A stretch of 64,000 bases of DNA, taken from Streptosporangium saharense (lineage in GTDB: Bacteria; Actinomycetota; Actinomycetes; Streptosporangiales; Streptosporangiaceae). Positions 1 through 6,664 of the stretch are shown here, one piece after another (the first letter of the stretch is position 1; each line of letters opens with the position of its first letter). The notes below the pieces were generated by a model. That model saw only the letters and a list, made by a program, of their open reading frames with translations, searched no databases and was not told where the DNA came from. The stretch is from NCBI RefSeq assembly GCF_014203715.1, contig NZ_JACHJP010000014.1, positions 51,090 through 115,089 on the forward strand. The letters run 5' to 3'. Made by a program: the position numbers and the translations under genes.

Positions 1-144
1 GGCGTGGTGAGCGCGGAGGCCGGGTCAGTGGCAGGAGGCGTGGTGAGCGCGGAGGCCGGGTCAGTGGCAGGAGGCGTGGTGAGCGCGGAGGCCGGGTCAG
101 TGGCAGGAGGCGTGGTGAGCGCGGAGGCCGGGGCGGCAGCAGGA
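1..144. repeat. Four tandem copies of a 36-bp repeat
   Basis: Units start at 1, 37, 73 and 109 and the first three are identical; the fourth diverges at its end. The unit is a multiple of three and encodes a 12-residue Pro/Ala/Thr repeat in the minus-strand gene, so copy number can change without breaking the frame. The array may continue past the window edge. Confidence 0.85.
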
Positions 145-599
145 GGGGTGGGCGTGGTGCTCGGGACCTGGGCCGGAGCGGCGGGCGGGGTATCGGCGGG
201 GATCGGTGCGTGATCCGGGTCGGGGGCGGTTTCCGCGAGGACGGGCAGGTCATCCGGTACGGCGTGCGCGGCCGGGGCCGTTGCGGGCGACCCCGGCTCG
301 GGGTCCGGCTCGGGCACGGGACGACGCTGGGCGGGAACCAGCGGAACCACCTCGCCCGGTGCGACCTCCACAGGGGGCCGAGGCGCGGGAAGAATCTGCG
401 GGCCGTACCCACGACGAGCCTGGAGCCGGGAGTTCATCAGCAGCCCGGACGGCTGCACGTACTCGTGCCCGTCCTGCCGCGAACAACCATGGGCGTACGG
501 CGAGTGCCCGCATCGGGCGCACCCCATGGGCAGCGGTACAGCACCGCCGAAGCAGGCGCATGTGTCCGAGCCGATGTCCGGAGCACTACTCTTGCTCAC
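1..599 (-). CDS. Cys-rich/Pro-rich hypothetical protein, C-terminus off the window
   Basis: An open frame runs on the minus strand from a GTG at 599 to the window edge with no stop, so the gene is truncated by the window. A GGAAGG ribosome site lies at 611-616, 11 nt before the GTG. The first 40 residues hold a cysteine cluster (CACFGG, then GCARCGHSPYAHGC), which looks like a small metal-binding or zinc-ribbon-like head. After that the protein becomes a Pro/Ala/Thr-rich linker that ends, as far as visible, in four copies of a 12-residue repeat (PATDPASALTTP type). The codons have G/C at third position throughout, and the plus-strand frames over the same bases read as low-complexity shadow. 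It is divergent from the GntR gene at 794 and shares its control region. I do not recognise a family; similar heads occur in actinobacterial accessory regions. Function unknown. Confidence 0.6.
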   Translation of the reverse strand, partial: MSKSSAPDIGSDTCACFGGAVPLPMGCARCGHSPYAHGCSRQDGHEYVQPSGLLMNSRLQARRGYGPQILPAPRPPVEVAPGEVVPLVPAQRRPVPEPDPEPGSPATAPAAHAVPDDLPVLAETAPDPDHAPIPADTPPAAPAQVPSTTPTPPAAAPASALTTPPATDPASALTTPPATDPASALTTPPATDPASALTT

Positions 600-708
600 G
601 TCAGGAGTTACCTTCCTGATCAAGGACCTGTTCCGGCGGGGCTAACGCCGGGCAGGTCCGTTTTTTTACGCTTCGGATGTTTTTGATCGCTTGCACGTTC
701 GATTTCTC

Positions 709-784
709 ATCTACACTCGTATCTACTCATGTAGATCCGTCACTGGCCGTAGTCATATGAGAGACCGCGTAGATACATCTCTAC
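709..784. promoter_or_regulatory. ATCTAC/GTAGAT operator cluster in a divergent promoter region
   Basis: The palindrome ATCTACTCATGTAGAT (721-736, six-base arms, four-base spacer) is flanked by a further ATCTAC at 709-714, GTAGAT at 769-774 and a degenerate ATCTCTAC at 777-784. The block sits between the divergent Cys-rich gene (start 599) and the GntR gene (start 794). Spacing and position suggest operators for the adjacent GntR protein, probably autoregulatory. This is inference from symmetry. Confidence 0.6.
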
Positions 785-793
785 GTTCGTGTC

Positions 794-1039
794 GTGCATG
801 ACTACGAGCCAGACCGCCCGATCTGGATTCAGGTGGTCGAGATCCTGGAGAGCAGGATCCACAGCGGGGAGTACCAGCCTCGGCACCTGATCCCATCAGA
901 AATGCAGATGGTGCAGGAGTTCGGCGTGGCCAGGACCACCGCACGCAAGGTGGTGGCCTACCTCCGCGATCAGGGGCTGGTCTACACGGTCCCCCAGATC
1001 GGAACCTTCGTCAGCTACCCCGGCCGGGAAACCGGCTGA
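794..1039 (+). CDS. Small GntR-family transcriptional regulator (DNA-binding domain only)
   Basis: The 81-residue protein is essentially one GntR winged helix: a start like HDYEPDRPIWIQVVEILESR, the signature segment around LIPSEMQMVQEFGVARTTARKVV, and the wing near TVPQIGTFVS. It lacks a C-terminal effector domain, as do many short GntR proteins of actinobacterial plasmids and integrative elements. The GTG at 794 is preferred because an earlier in-frame start is not seen; an in-frame downstream ATG is far inside the domain. It is divergent from the Cys/Pro-rich gene and preceded by ATCTAC/GTAGAT palindromes that it probably binds. Role: likely local repressor; ligand unknown. Confidence 0.85.
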   Translation: MHDYEPDRPIWIQVVEILESRIHSGEYQPRHLIPSEMQMVQEFGVARTTARKVVAYLRDQGLVYTVPQIGTFVSYPGRETG

Positions 1040-1149
1040 GGTGTGCTTGTCTCCCCTGACGCCCGCCTTTCCTCCATCAGGGGAGAACGTCTGATACCCC
1101 TGACGTACGGCTAGCGGGGGTTGATCCATGTTTTCGTGCCATGATGGCC

Positions 1150-1164
1150 TCACTCACAGTGGGT
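1150..1164. promoter_or_regulatory. CACAGTG box upstream of the XRE gene
   Basis: CACAGTG (1155-1161) lies about 95 bp before the XRE start. The same core with similar flanks recurs at 2370, 2691 and 3011, in front of each later DUF397 copy, so it is a candidate operator for the local XRE protein. Inference only. Confidence 0.35.
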
Positions 1165-1254
1165 AACCTCGCGAATCCATAATGCGCGTGCTTACGGCAC
1201 GACTGCAAGCCGAAAGCACGAGAATTTTTTCGCCAGACGCGGCACACTGAGGCC

Positions 1255-2094
1255 ATGCCAATGAAGTCCCCCACCGTCCGGCATCGTCGTCTGGGCCGTG
1301 AGCTGCGCAGACTCCGGGAAGAGGCCGAACTCAGCACCGCTGAGGCCGCACTTCGGCTTGGCTGGTCGCTCAGCAAGGTCCATCGTGTTGAAGGTGGCCG
1401 GATCATGGTCTCCGAGACAGACCTGGTTCACGCCTGCGATCTGTTCGGCGCGGACAGCTACACCAAGGGCGGGCTGATCCAACTCGCCCGCGACGCCAAC
1501 CGCCGTGGCTGGTGGACGGCCTACTCCGATGTTTTCACCGGTGGCTACGTCGCCCTGGAGGACGACGCCACCGCTATCCGCACGTGGCAGATAGCCGTGA
1601 TCCCAGGTCTGCTCCAGAGCGAGGGCTATGCCCGCGAAGTCATCCGCGCCAGGCACCCTGACATAGAGGAAAACGAGCTGAACCGGCGCGTGAGCGCTCG
1701 AATGGTCCGCAAAATCAACGTCGTCGGTCCGAAGGCTCTGGCTCTGCACGCGTTGATCGACGAGGCCGCCATCCGTCGCCCCGTAGGCTCAGCCCAGATC
1801 ATGGATCAGCAGCTCGACTACCTTCTCCAGAATGCGAACCAGTCGCACATCACCGTGCAGATCCTCCCACTGGGCGCCGGGGCACATCCGGGCATGGAAG
1901 GACCTTTCTCGGTCTTAAGCTTCGACCCTCAGGACCCGGATGTTGGCTATGTCGAAAGCCCAGCCGGAGAGGTGTACGTCGAAGCGGATCACCAGGTGCG
2001 GGACCTTATCCTGCTCTTTGAGCGCCTTGCCGGCGCCTGCCTGTCCCCCGAGGAGTCTGCGGCGCTCATCGCCGCAGTGAGGAGCGAAACATGA
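1255..2094 (+). CDS. XRE-family regulator with DUF5753 (Scr1/BldB-neighbour type)
   Basis: A 279-residue protein. The helix-turn-helix is at about residues 10-65 (LGRELRRLREEAELSTAEAA, then WSLSKVHRVEGG). The rest matches the DUF5753 region usually attached to it, with the typical W-x-Y-x-D-x-F and PGLLQSEGYAREVI segments. In actinobacteria such regulators are nearly always followed by a DUF397 protein; some pairs have been described as toxin/antitoxin-like or as sporulation and antibiotic regulators. Here the stop overlaps the ATG of the first DUF397 gene by 4 bp, so the two are translationally coupled. A CACAGTG box upstream may be its own operator. Confidence 0.92.
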   Translation: MPMKSPTVRHRRLGRELRRLREEAELSTAEAALRLGWSLSKVHRVEGGRIMVSETDLVHACDLFGADSYTKGGLIQLARDANRRGWWTAYSDVFTGGYVALEDDATAIRTWQIAVIPGLLQSEGYAREVIRARHPDIEENELNRRVSARMVRKINVVGPKALALHALIDEAAIRRPVGSAQIMDQQLDYLLQNANQSHITVQILPLGAGAHPGMEGPFSVLSFDPQDPDVGYVESPAGEVYVEADHQVRDLILLFERLAGACLSPEESAALIAAVRSET

Positions 2095-2297
2095 TCCCCC
2101 GCGACCTGACCGGCGCCGAGTTCCGCAAGTCCAGCCTCAGCGGCGGCAACAACGACTGCGTGGAGGTCGCCACGAACCTCCCGGGCCTGGTCGCCGTCCG
2201 CGACAGCAAGGACCCTTCCGGTCCGGCGCTGGCGTTCACTCCCGCGCAGTGGCGTTCATTCATCGGCCGCGTGCACACCGGCGCCTTCGACGCCTGA
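2091..2297 (+). CDS. DUF397 protein, copy 1
   Basis: A 68-residue DUF397 domain: DLTGAEFRKSSLSGG, then the conserved C-V-E-V segment (NNDCVEVA), the VAVRDSKDPSGPAL core and the WRSFIGRV tail. DUF397 proteins are small partners of XRE/DUF5753 regulators. The ATG overlaps the regulator stop by 4 bp, with no room for its own promoter. It is followed by a hairpin and then by two further diverged copies, the product of tandem duplication. Confidence 0.92.
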   Translation: MIPRDLTGAEFRKSSLSGGNNDCVEVATNLPGLVAVRDSKDPSGPALAFTPAQWRSFIGRVHTGAFDA

Positions 2298-2311
2298 CCA
2301 CTCGCCTTTCC

Positions 2312-2350
2312 GCAAGACCCTGGCGCTGACACACAGCACCGGGGTCTTGT
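2312..2350 (+). terminator. Hairpin after DUF397 copy 1
   Basis: CAAGACCC (2313-2320) pairs perfectly with GGGTCTTG (2342-2349) around a loop starting TGGCGCTG. The equivalent position after copies 2 and 3 forms a different but again complementary stem. No T-tract follows, so it could be a terminator, attenuator or stabilising 3' end. Confidence 0.6.
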
Positions 2351-2361
2351 GTGTGATAGGG

Positions 2362-2413
2362 ACTGCTCGCACAGTGAGGGTCAGGACTCACTCATCCGAA
2401 GGCGAGGAACCCC
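2362..2413 (+). promoter_or_regulatory. CACAGTG box and ribosome site of DUF397 copy 2
   Basis: CACAGTG at 2370-2376 within CTCGCACAGTGAGGG, followed by an AAGGCGAGGA ribosome site just before the ATG at 2414. The block is nearly repeated in front of copy 3 (CACAGTG at 2691-2697). Confidence 0.4.
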
Positions 2414-2620
2414 ATGTCCCCTGACCTGACCGGCGCCGAGTTCCACAAGAGCAGCCTCTCGGGCGTTACCACTGACAACTGTGTTGAGGTCGCGACGAAC
2501 CTCCCCGGCCTGGTCGCCGTCCGCGACAGCAAGGATCTTTCCGGCCCGACGCTGGCGTTCACTCCCGCGCAGTGGCGTTCATTCGTCGGCCGTGTGCGGA
2601 CCGGTGCCTTCGACGCCTGA
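2414..2620 (+). CDS. DUF397 protein, copy 2
   Basis: 68 residues, about 80 per cent identical by eye to copy 1 and copy 3. The same landmarks are present: DLTGAEFHKSSLSG, NCVEVATNLPGLVAVRDSKD, and AFTPAQWRSFVGRV. It differs mainly in the segment after SLSG (VTTDN). It has its own ribosome site, and an intergenic block of about 116 bp separates it from copy 1, so it may be expressed independently of the regulator. Role as for the family; whether each copy pairs with a different XRE protein elsewhere is unknown. Confidence 0.9.
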   Translation: MSPDLTGAEFHKSSLSGVTTDNCVEVATNLPGLVAVRDSKDLSGPTLAFTPAQWRSFVGRVRTGAFDA

Positions 2621-2634
2621 ACACTTACCTTCTC

Positions 2635-2671
2635 GCAAGCCTCTGGCGCTGACGTGGCGTCGGGGGCTTGC
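2635..2671 (+). terminator. Hairpin after DUF397 copy 2
   Basis: GCAAGCC (2635-2641) pairs with GGCTTGC (2665-2671). The loop again contains TGGCGCTG. The stem sequence differs from the hairpin after copy 1 but pairing is kept. Confidence 0.55.
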
Positions 2672-2734
2672 ATGTGCTGAGAGGCACTCGCACAGTGAGG
2701 ATCAGGAACCCCCAGACGAAGGCGAGGAGCAGCC

Positions 2735-2941
2735 ATGTCCCCCGACCTGACCGACGCCAAGTTCCACAAGAGCAGCCTTTCAGGCGCTACGAACGAAAAC
2801 TGTGTCGAGGTGGCCACGAACCTCCCCGGCCTGGTCGCCGTCCGCGACAGCAAAGACCCCTCCGGTCCGGCCCTGGCCTTCACGCCCGCCCAGTGGCGCT
2901 CGTTCATCGGCCGCGTGAACACCGGTGCCTTCGACGCCTGA
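2735..2941 (+). CDS. DUF397 protein, copy 3
   Basis: 68 residues, with DLTDAKFHKSSLSGATNEN as its most diverged part and an otherwise conserved NCVEVATNLPGLVAVRDSKD core and WRSFIGRVNTGAFDA tail. The ATG is preceded by AGGCGAGGAGCAGCC, a good ribosome site. The start-to-start spacing (321 bp from copy 2, 323 bp from copy 1 to 2) marks a tandem duplication of gene plus intergenic block. Confidence 0.9.
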   Translation: MSPDLTDAKFHKSSLSGATNENCVEVATNLPGLVAVRDSKDPSGPALAFTPAQWRSFIGRVNTGAFDA

Positions 2942-2955
2942 TCACTTACCTTCTC

Positions 2956-2992
2956 GCAACCCCCTGGCGCTGGCACGGGCCGGGGGCTTGCG
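2956..2992 (+). terminator. Hairpin after DUF397 copy 3
   Basis: CCCCC (2960-2964) pairs with GGGGG (2982-2986), and GCAA (2956-2959) with TTGC (2988-2991) around a bulged C. The loop keeps TGGCGCTGG. This is the third version of the same hairpin with changed pairs. Confidence 0.5.
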
Positions 2993-3017
2993 AGCGCTGA
3001 GGGACACTCGCACAGTG

Positions 3018-3353
3018 TCGTTGCCTCAGGGTGCAGGGCCGCTCCCGAGTACCCCTGGAGCCGAGACGGCTTATCTCCACCTGGCTCATGGACGCACCCT
3101 CACCACATCCACCCGCCCGAGAAAAGCAGAGAACCTGACGTCTTCAGACGGAACACCTTTGTGGAGGACGCGAAACTCGGAACATTCGACTCTGATCCGT
3201 GAACCCGTCATCATGGACAGAGCTTCGTACGCCGGGCCGTACCCAAAAATGATCAACGCTCTGACCTGCACCTCTGCACTACCGCCGGACTGCCGCAGAA
3301 CCAGTCCGCCCCACCCGCATTTCGCCCTACCTGACCTGGGACTTTACCCTCGG
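3018..3353. other. Intergenic region before the CRISPR array; presumed leader side
   Basis: No frame here has convincing codon use or a ribosome site. The part next to the array (about 3250-3353) is less GC-rich than coding DNA. The degenerate repeat lies at the other end of the array, so this side is the expected leader; no clear promoter was found. Confidence 0.4.
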
Positions 3354-3905
3354 GTCGCTCATCACCCTGAAGGGTTCGCAACCGGGCCGCCCGGTCAGCC
3401 CAGGCGCCCCGACCGGCATGTCGCTCATCACCCTGAAGGGTTCGCAACAAGGCCTTGGGCGGAAAGTTCTGGACGTCTTTCTTCGTCGCTCATCACCCTG
3501 AAGGGTTCGCAACCCTGCCAGTAGATCCTCCTGCCCGGGGACGTACCCGGTCGCTCATCACCCTGAAGGGTTCGCAACTCTACGGCCCCTGCGGCGCCCG
3601 GTGGGGGAAGGGTGGTCGCTCATCACCCTGAAGGGTTCGCAACAACAGCTCCAGCGCGGTTGACGCCATAGGCTCACCGTCGCTCATCACCCTGAAGGGT
3701 TCGCAACCTCGCTTCCATCCGAGCGATGGCGGCCTCAGTCGCCGGTCGCTCATCACCCTGAAGGGTTCGCAACCCCTGGGAACCCTCTCCGACTCCCCGT
3801 CCGTTACTCCTGTCGCTCATCACCCTGAAGGGTTCGCAACGCGTCTCCCACAGGCCGGGCGCCACCAACCTGCTGCGTCGCTCATCACCCTGAAGGGTTC
3901 GAAAC
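3354..3905 (+). CRISPR. CRISPR array, nine 29-nt repeats and eight spacers, no cas genes nearby
   Basis: Repeats start at 3354, 3420, 3485, 3550, 3615, 3679, 3745, 3812 and 3877. Each begins GTCGCTCATC, carries the internal palindrome ACCCTGAAGGGT, and ends TTCGCAAC. Eight are identical; the ninth ends TTCGAAAC. The spacers are 37, 36, 36, 36, 35, 37, 38 and 36 nt and all different. The altered last repeat, and a further decayed repeat-like block at 3935-3963, place the trailer on the right and imply plus-strand transcription. No cas gene is seen within the 64 kb. The repeat length fits several class 1 types; I do not assign one. Confidence 0.97.
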
Positions 3906-3934
3906 TAGGCCGGGCCGTACGGGACGAAAATGAC

Positions 3935-3963
3935 GTCGCTTGTCGCTCTGAAGAGGACCCGAC
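3935..3963 (+). repeat. Decayed tenth CRISPR repeat
   Basis: GTCGCT and CTGAAG keep their register over a 29-nt window, with about 18-20 matches to the array repeat. It follows the ninth repeat after 29 nt. It reads as the fossil trailer end of the array. Confidence 0.5.
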
Positions 3964-3969
3964 CGGTGG

Positions 3970-4165
3970 GCTCGCCTATTTGTTCGCTTATTTGGCTGTT
4001 GTCAGTTCGGCGAGGTGGCGTGGGGGTGGTGACCGTTTGGTTGCCAGGGGGTGGTTTTTGTGGGGTTTCGGGCTTGGTGGTGGGTTTGAGGTTGGAACGG
4101 GGTGGATGGTGGTGAGTGGGGTGGGGTTGGCTGGGAGTTGGGTTTGGGGCTGGCGGTTTTTATCG
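3970..4165. other. Strongly G/T-biased noncoding stretch
   Basis: For nearly 200 bases the plus strand is almost all G and T with very few C and A, unlike either the array or the genes around it. Frames through it give only Gly/Val/Trp-rich low-complexity peptides. It ends just before an AT-richer promoter-like segment (TTTTTATC, then TTAAAAAGGTTAAAG) upstream of the gene at 4227. Confidence 0.6.
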
Positions 4166-4226
4166 CGTGACGTCCCTTAAAAAGGTTAAAGTCGCATCCT
4201 GATCCCTCCGGCGAAAGGATGTATTC

Positions 4227-5540
4227 GTGGCATTACCGTTCGGTGGCGGCAAATCCGGCACAAGCGGCCATCTCAGCAAAATTGCGCCCACCCCTCCGGT
4301 GGAGCTTCTGTTCGAGATCGCGACCCGTGCTCGCCTCGCGGCCTCCCCCCTCACCACCGACCTCGGACCCGACGACGGCCTCCCCATCGAGGAAGCCATC
4401 GCGATCGTGTTGTCCCCGGCGCCCGTGACGCCGCTGCTGTCGGACCCGGAGCTGGCCATCGTGGCCAAGGTCGCCGAGGACGACCCCGACTACGCCGAGA
4501 CCCTGCGCGCCGGTATCGCCGCCTTCCGCGCCGACCTCGCCGCCCAGGCCGAGCAGATCGGCGATGCCCAGCTCAGCGCCCACCTGCTCGCCTCCGCCAC
4601 CGCGGCCGCCGAGTTCGACGCCGACATTTACACGCTGCCCTTCCCGGAAGACGACGACATCGAGCTCGTCATCGACGCCGTCAACCAGCAGGTCGCCCAG
4701 GTCAACAACGCCATCGCCGACGCGACCACCGAGGTTCCCGCCCAAGTCATCCACCAGACGATCCTGCGCACCCTGCGAACCGCCTCCCCGGCCGTGCCGA
4801 TCTCGCCCCGCTCCGGCGACACCGCACCCCTGGTCCGCAGGGTGGAGGAAGCCGCCGCGATCACCCGGCTGTCCACCCGCGACAGCCAGGCGCAACAGGC
4901 GGCGGCCACGCTGACGCTCCGCCTCTACTGGCAGGACGAGACGCTGCAGCAGGCACTCGACGCCCTGGCCCCGCCCCCGGCCGACACCGCCCCCACCAAA
5001 TCCGTGCTCGTCACGTCGGGCCCGAACCCGGCCACGACGAACGTCGCCGCCCTCGTCACCGCCATCCACCTGGACTATCTCGCCTTCTCCCTCGGCGTCT
5101 CCCGAGGAATCGGCACCACCTGCGCGCAACGCGTCGCCAAGACCCCGCCCGTCGCCGATCCGGTTTCCCAGGCCCCTCAGCAGGTCACGGAGATCCCTCC
5201 GTGGGAGCGCCGCAAGGGGCGCTTCGGCGACGAATTCGGTCGCCCCATGAACATATACGAAAGCATGGAGGATGCCTCCTTCCGCGCCGACCACGTCTAC
5301 GACTCCGCGACGAAAACGTGGCGTAGGCTCACTCCCAGGGAGAGGATCATCAGGAACTGGGGTGTCGCGGGCGCCCTGACCGGATGGGTCGGCGGATCCG
5401 CCGTCGGTGTGCTCCTCATCCCCGAAACCGGAGGAACCGCGCCGTTCATCCTCCAGTTCCAGGGCCTTGTCGCTGGAGCCAAGCACGGGATGGAGTTCGG
5501 CGAATGGGTCGCCGACACGTATTACCCCGAACTTCGCTGA
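4227..5540 (+). CDS. Hypothetical protein with C-terminal hydrophobic Gly-rich segment
   Basis: 437 residues, GTG start with GAAAGGA 8-9 nt upstream. The first 300 residues are acidic and Ala-rich, probably mostly helical, with no motif I know. Near residues 310-345 there is a polar linker (PPWERRKGRFGDEFGRP). Residues about 375-425 contain a Gly-rich hydrophobic stretch (GVAGALTGWVGGSAVGVLL and following), which could be a membrane hairpin or glycine zipper. The gene stands alone, downstream of the CRISPR trailer and the G/T-biased stretch, and converges on the SDR gene. No Cas motif (HD, RAMP Gly-rich loop, helicase or nuclease motif) is visible, so adjacency to the array is not evidence of a CRISPR role. 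Codon use is normal for the genome. Confidence 0.75.
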   Translation: MALPFGGGKSGTSGHLSKIAPTPPVELLFEIATRARLAASPLTTDLGPDDGLPIEEAIAIVLSPAPVTPLLSDPELAIVAKVAEDDPDYAETLRAGIAAFRADLAAQAEQIGDAQLSAHLLASATAAAEFDADIYTLPFPEDDDIELVIDAVNQQVAQVNNAIADATTEVPAQVIHQTILRTLRTASPAVPISPRSGDTAPLVRRVEEAAAITRLSTRDSQAQQAAATLTLRLYWQDETLQQALDALAPPPADTAPTKSVLVTSGPNPATTNVAALVTAIHLDYLAFSLGVSRGIGTTCAQRVAKTPPVADPVSQAPQQVTEIPPWERRKGRFGDEFGRPMNIYESMEDASFRADHVYDSATKTWRRLTPRERIIRNWGVAGALTGWVGGSAVGVLLIPETGGTAPFILQFQGLVAGAKHGMEFGEWVADTYYPELR

Positions 5541-5561
5541 CGTGACACCCGGTTGAGCAGT

Positions 5562-5593
5562 CGGATGACGAGGTGACGCCACTCCGTCATCCG
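5562..5593. terminator. Hairpin between convergent genes
   Basis: CGGATGACG (5562-5570) pairs with CGTCATCCG (5585-5593), loop 14 nt. It lies between the stops of the convergent genes at 5540 and 5696. Directly after it GGCCGCTC is repeated three times (5593-5616). Confidence 0.55.
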
Positions 5594-5695
5594 GCCGCTC
5601 GGCCGCTCGGCCGCTCGCGATGGAGCCTCACGGAGGTCAGGCGGTACGGCCTGCGGGTGTCAACGGGGTCGCCGGGTTCCCGGTTGGCTTCGAGC

Positions 5696-6508
5696 TCAGT
5701 CGACGATCGCGCCACCGGACAGGTTGACGATCGTTCCGGTCATGGTTCCGGCTCGGTCCGAAGCCAGGAACGCGGCGGTCTCCGCGATCTCGGAGAGCGT
5801 GGGCAGCCTCTTCAGAAGTGTCCCCTGCGCCATCGCCCCGCCTTCGAGCAGTTCCTGGATCGACTGCCCGGCTGCCGCCGCGGCCTGCTCGAAGAGGCCC
5901 CCGGTGTAGGAACCGGCCGCCGGAGCATCGACGACGGCGTGTGGCCGGATGCCGATGACCCGGACATCGCGGGGTGCCAGCTCCGCGGCCAGAACCCGTG
6001 AGAACGCCTCCTTGCCGGCCGCGCTCACGGCGTGCCCCAGGATGCCGCCTACCGCCAGTTTGGCCCCCGGCTCCGACAGCGTCAGGATGACGCCGGGACG
6101 CTCGCTGCCCATGTGCCGCGCCACAGCCTTGCTGGTGATGAACAGCGTCCGCAGGAAGCCGTCGATCGGCCGCATGAACTCCTCCAGCGACAGGTCCGCC
6201 AGCGGAGTCCCCTGGTCGTGCATGACGCTCACGGCGTTGACGGCGATGTCGATGCCGCCCGCCGTCGCCGCTACCGCGTCGGCGTGCTTCTCGACCGCCT
6301 GTTGGTCGAGGACGTCGACGCGCGCGGTCTCGACAGTTCCGCCCGTGGCGGCGATGTCGCTCGCCACGGCGTCGAGCTTCGCCTGCGTCCGCCCGGCGAC
6401 GAAGACCCTCGCGCCCTCCCGGGCGAACACCCGTGCGACGGCCCCGCCGATGGCGCCGCCTCCCCCGTAGATCACGGCGCTCTTGCCCTTGAGCAGCGGT
6501 CCGCTCAT
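5696..6508 (-). CDS. SDR-family oxidoreductase lacking the usual catalytic tyrosine
   Basis: 270 residues, the size of a classical short-chain dehydrogenase. The nucleotide loop is YGGGGAIGG near residues 14-22 (classical TGxxxGIG) and the strand-4 motif reads NAV instead of NAG. The active-site serine is in ILTLSEPG. Where the Y-x-x-x-K pair is expected the sequence is HAVSAAGKEAF: the lysine is kept but serine stands four residues before it. The protein may therefore be catalytically altered or use another residue. It is divergent from an HxlR regulator across two CTTGCAT palindromes, and such HxlR/oxidoreductase pairs often answer to electrophiles or quinones. Substrate unknown. Confidence 0.88.
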   Translation of the reverse strand: MSGPLLKGKSAVIYGGGGAIGGAVARVFAREGARVFVAGRTQAKLDAVASDIAATGGTVETARVDVLDQQAVEKHADAVAATAGGIDIAVNAVSVMHDQGTPLADLSLEEFMRPIDGFLRTLFITSKAVARHMGSERPGVILTLSEPGAKLAVGGILGHAVSAAGKEAFSRVLAAELAPRDVRVIGIRPHAVVDAPAAGSYTGGLFEQAAAAAGQSIQELLEGGAMAQGTLLKRLPTLSEIAETAAFLASDRAGTMTGTIVNLSGGAIVD

Positions 6509-6590
6509 GTCTGTCCCCCAGGTGATTGTTGGATCATGCCGGTGCCGCTGCGGGCTCTATCGCGGGATGCTCTTTCTCCACCCCGACACA

Positions 6591-6638
6591 CTTGCATGAT
6601 GCAAGCGAGGGTAGAGGGGTAGGCTTGCATGACGCAAG
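6591..6638. promoter_or_regulatory. Two CTTGCAT-N-ATGCAAG palindromes (HxlR operators)
   Basis: CTTGCATGATGCAAG (6591-6605) is a perfect 7-1-7 palindrome; CTTGCATGACGCAAG (6624-6638) has one mismatch. Centres are 33 bp apart, close to three helix turns, in the divergent SDR/HxlR region. An in-frame ATG at 6629 falls inside the second palindrome, which argues for the later start at 6665. Confidence 0.75.
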
Positions 6639-6664
6639 TGCTTCCCTGGGGAGGTGGGGCCGTC

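Larger units (their letters stand above)
2091..3020 (+). repeat. Tandem duplication unit (gene + hairpin + CACAGTG block), about 322 bp, three copies
   Basis: Gene starts are at 2091, 2414 and 2735. After copy 3 the hairpin and the CACAGTG box (3011-3017) occur once more but no fourth gene follows, so the last unit ends in an orphan upstream block. Confidence 0.75.

Noticed and set aside
2925-3524. Plus-strand frame running into the CRISPR array
   Set aside because: It reads through repeats and has no ribosome site; not a gene.
3253-3868. Short minus-strand frames with repeated MRTLQGDER-like peptides
   Set aside because: They are translations of the CRISPR repeats.
4227-5540. Orphan protein as a Cas protein
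   Set aside because: No nuclease, helicase, RAMP or HD motif could be found.
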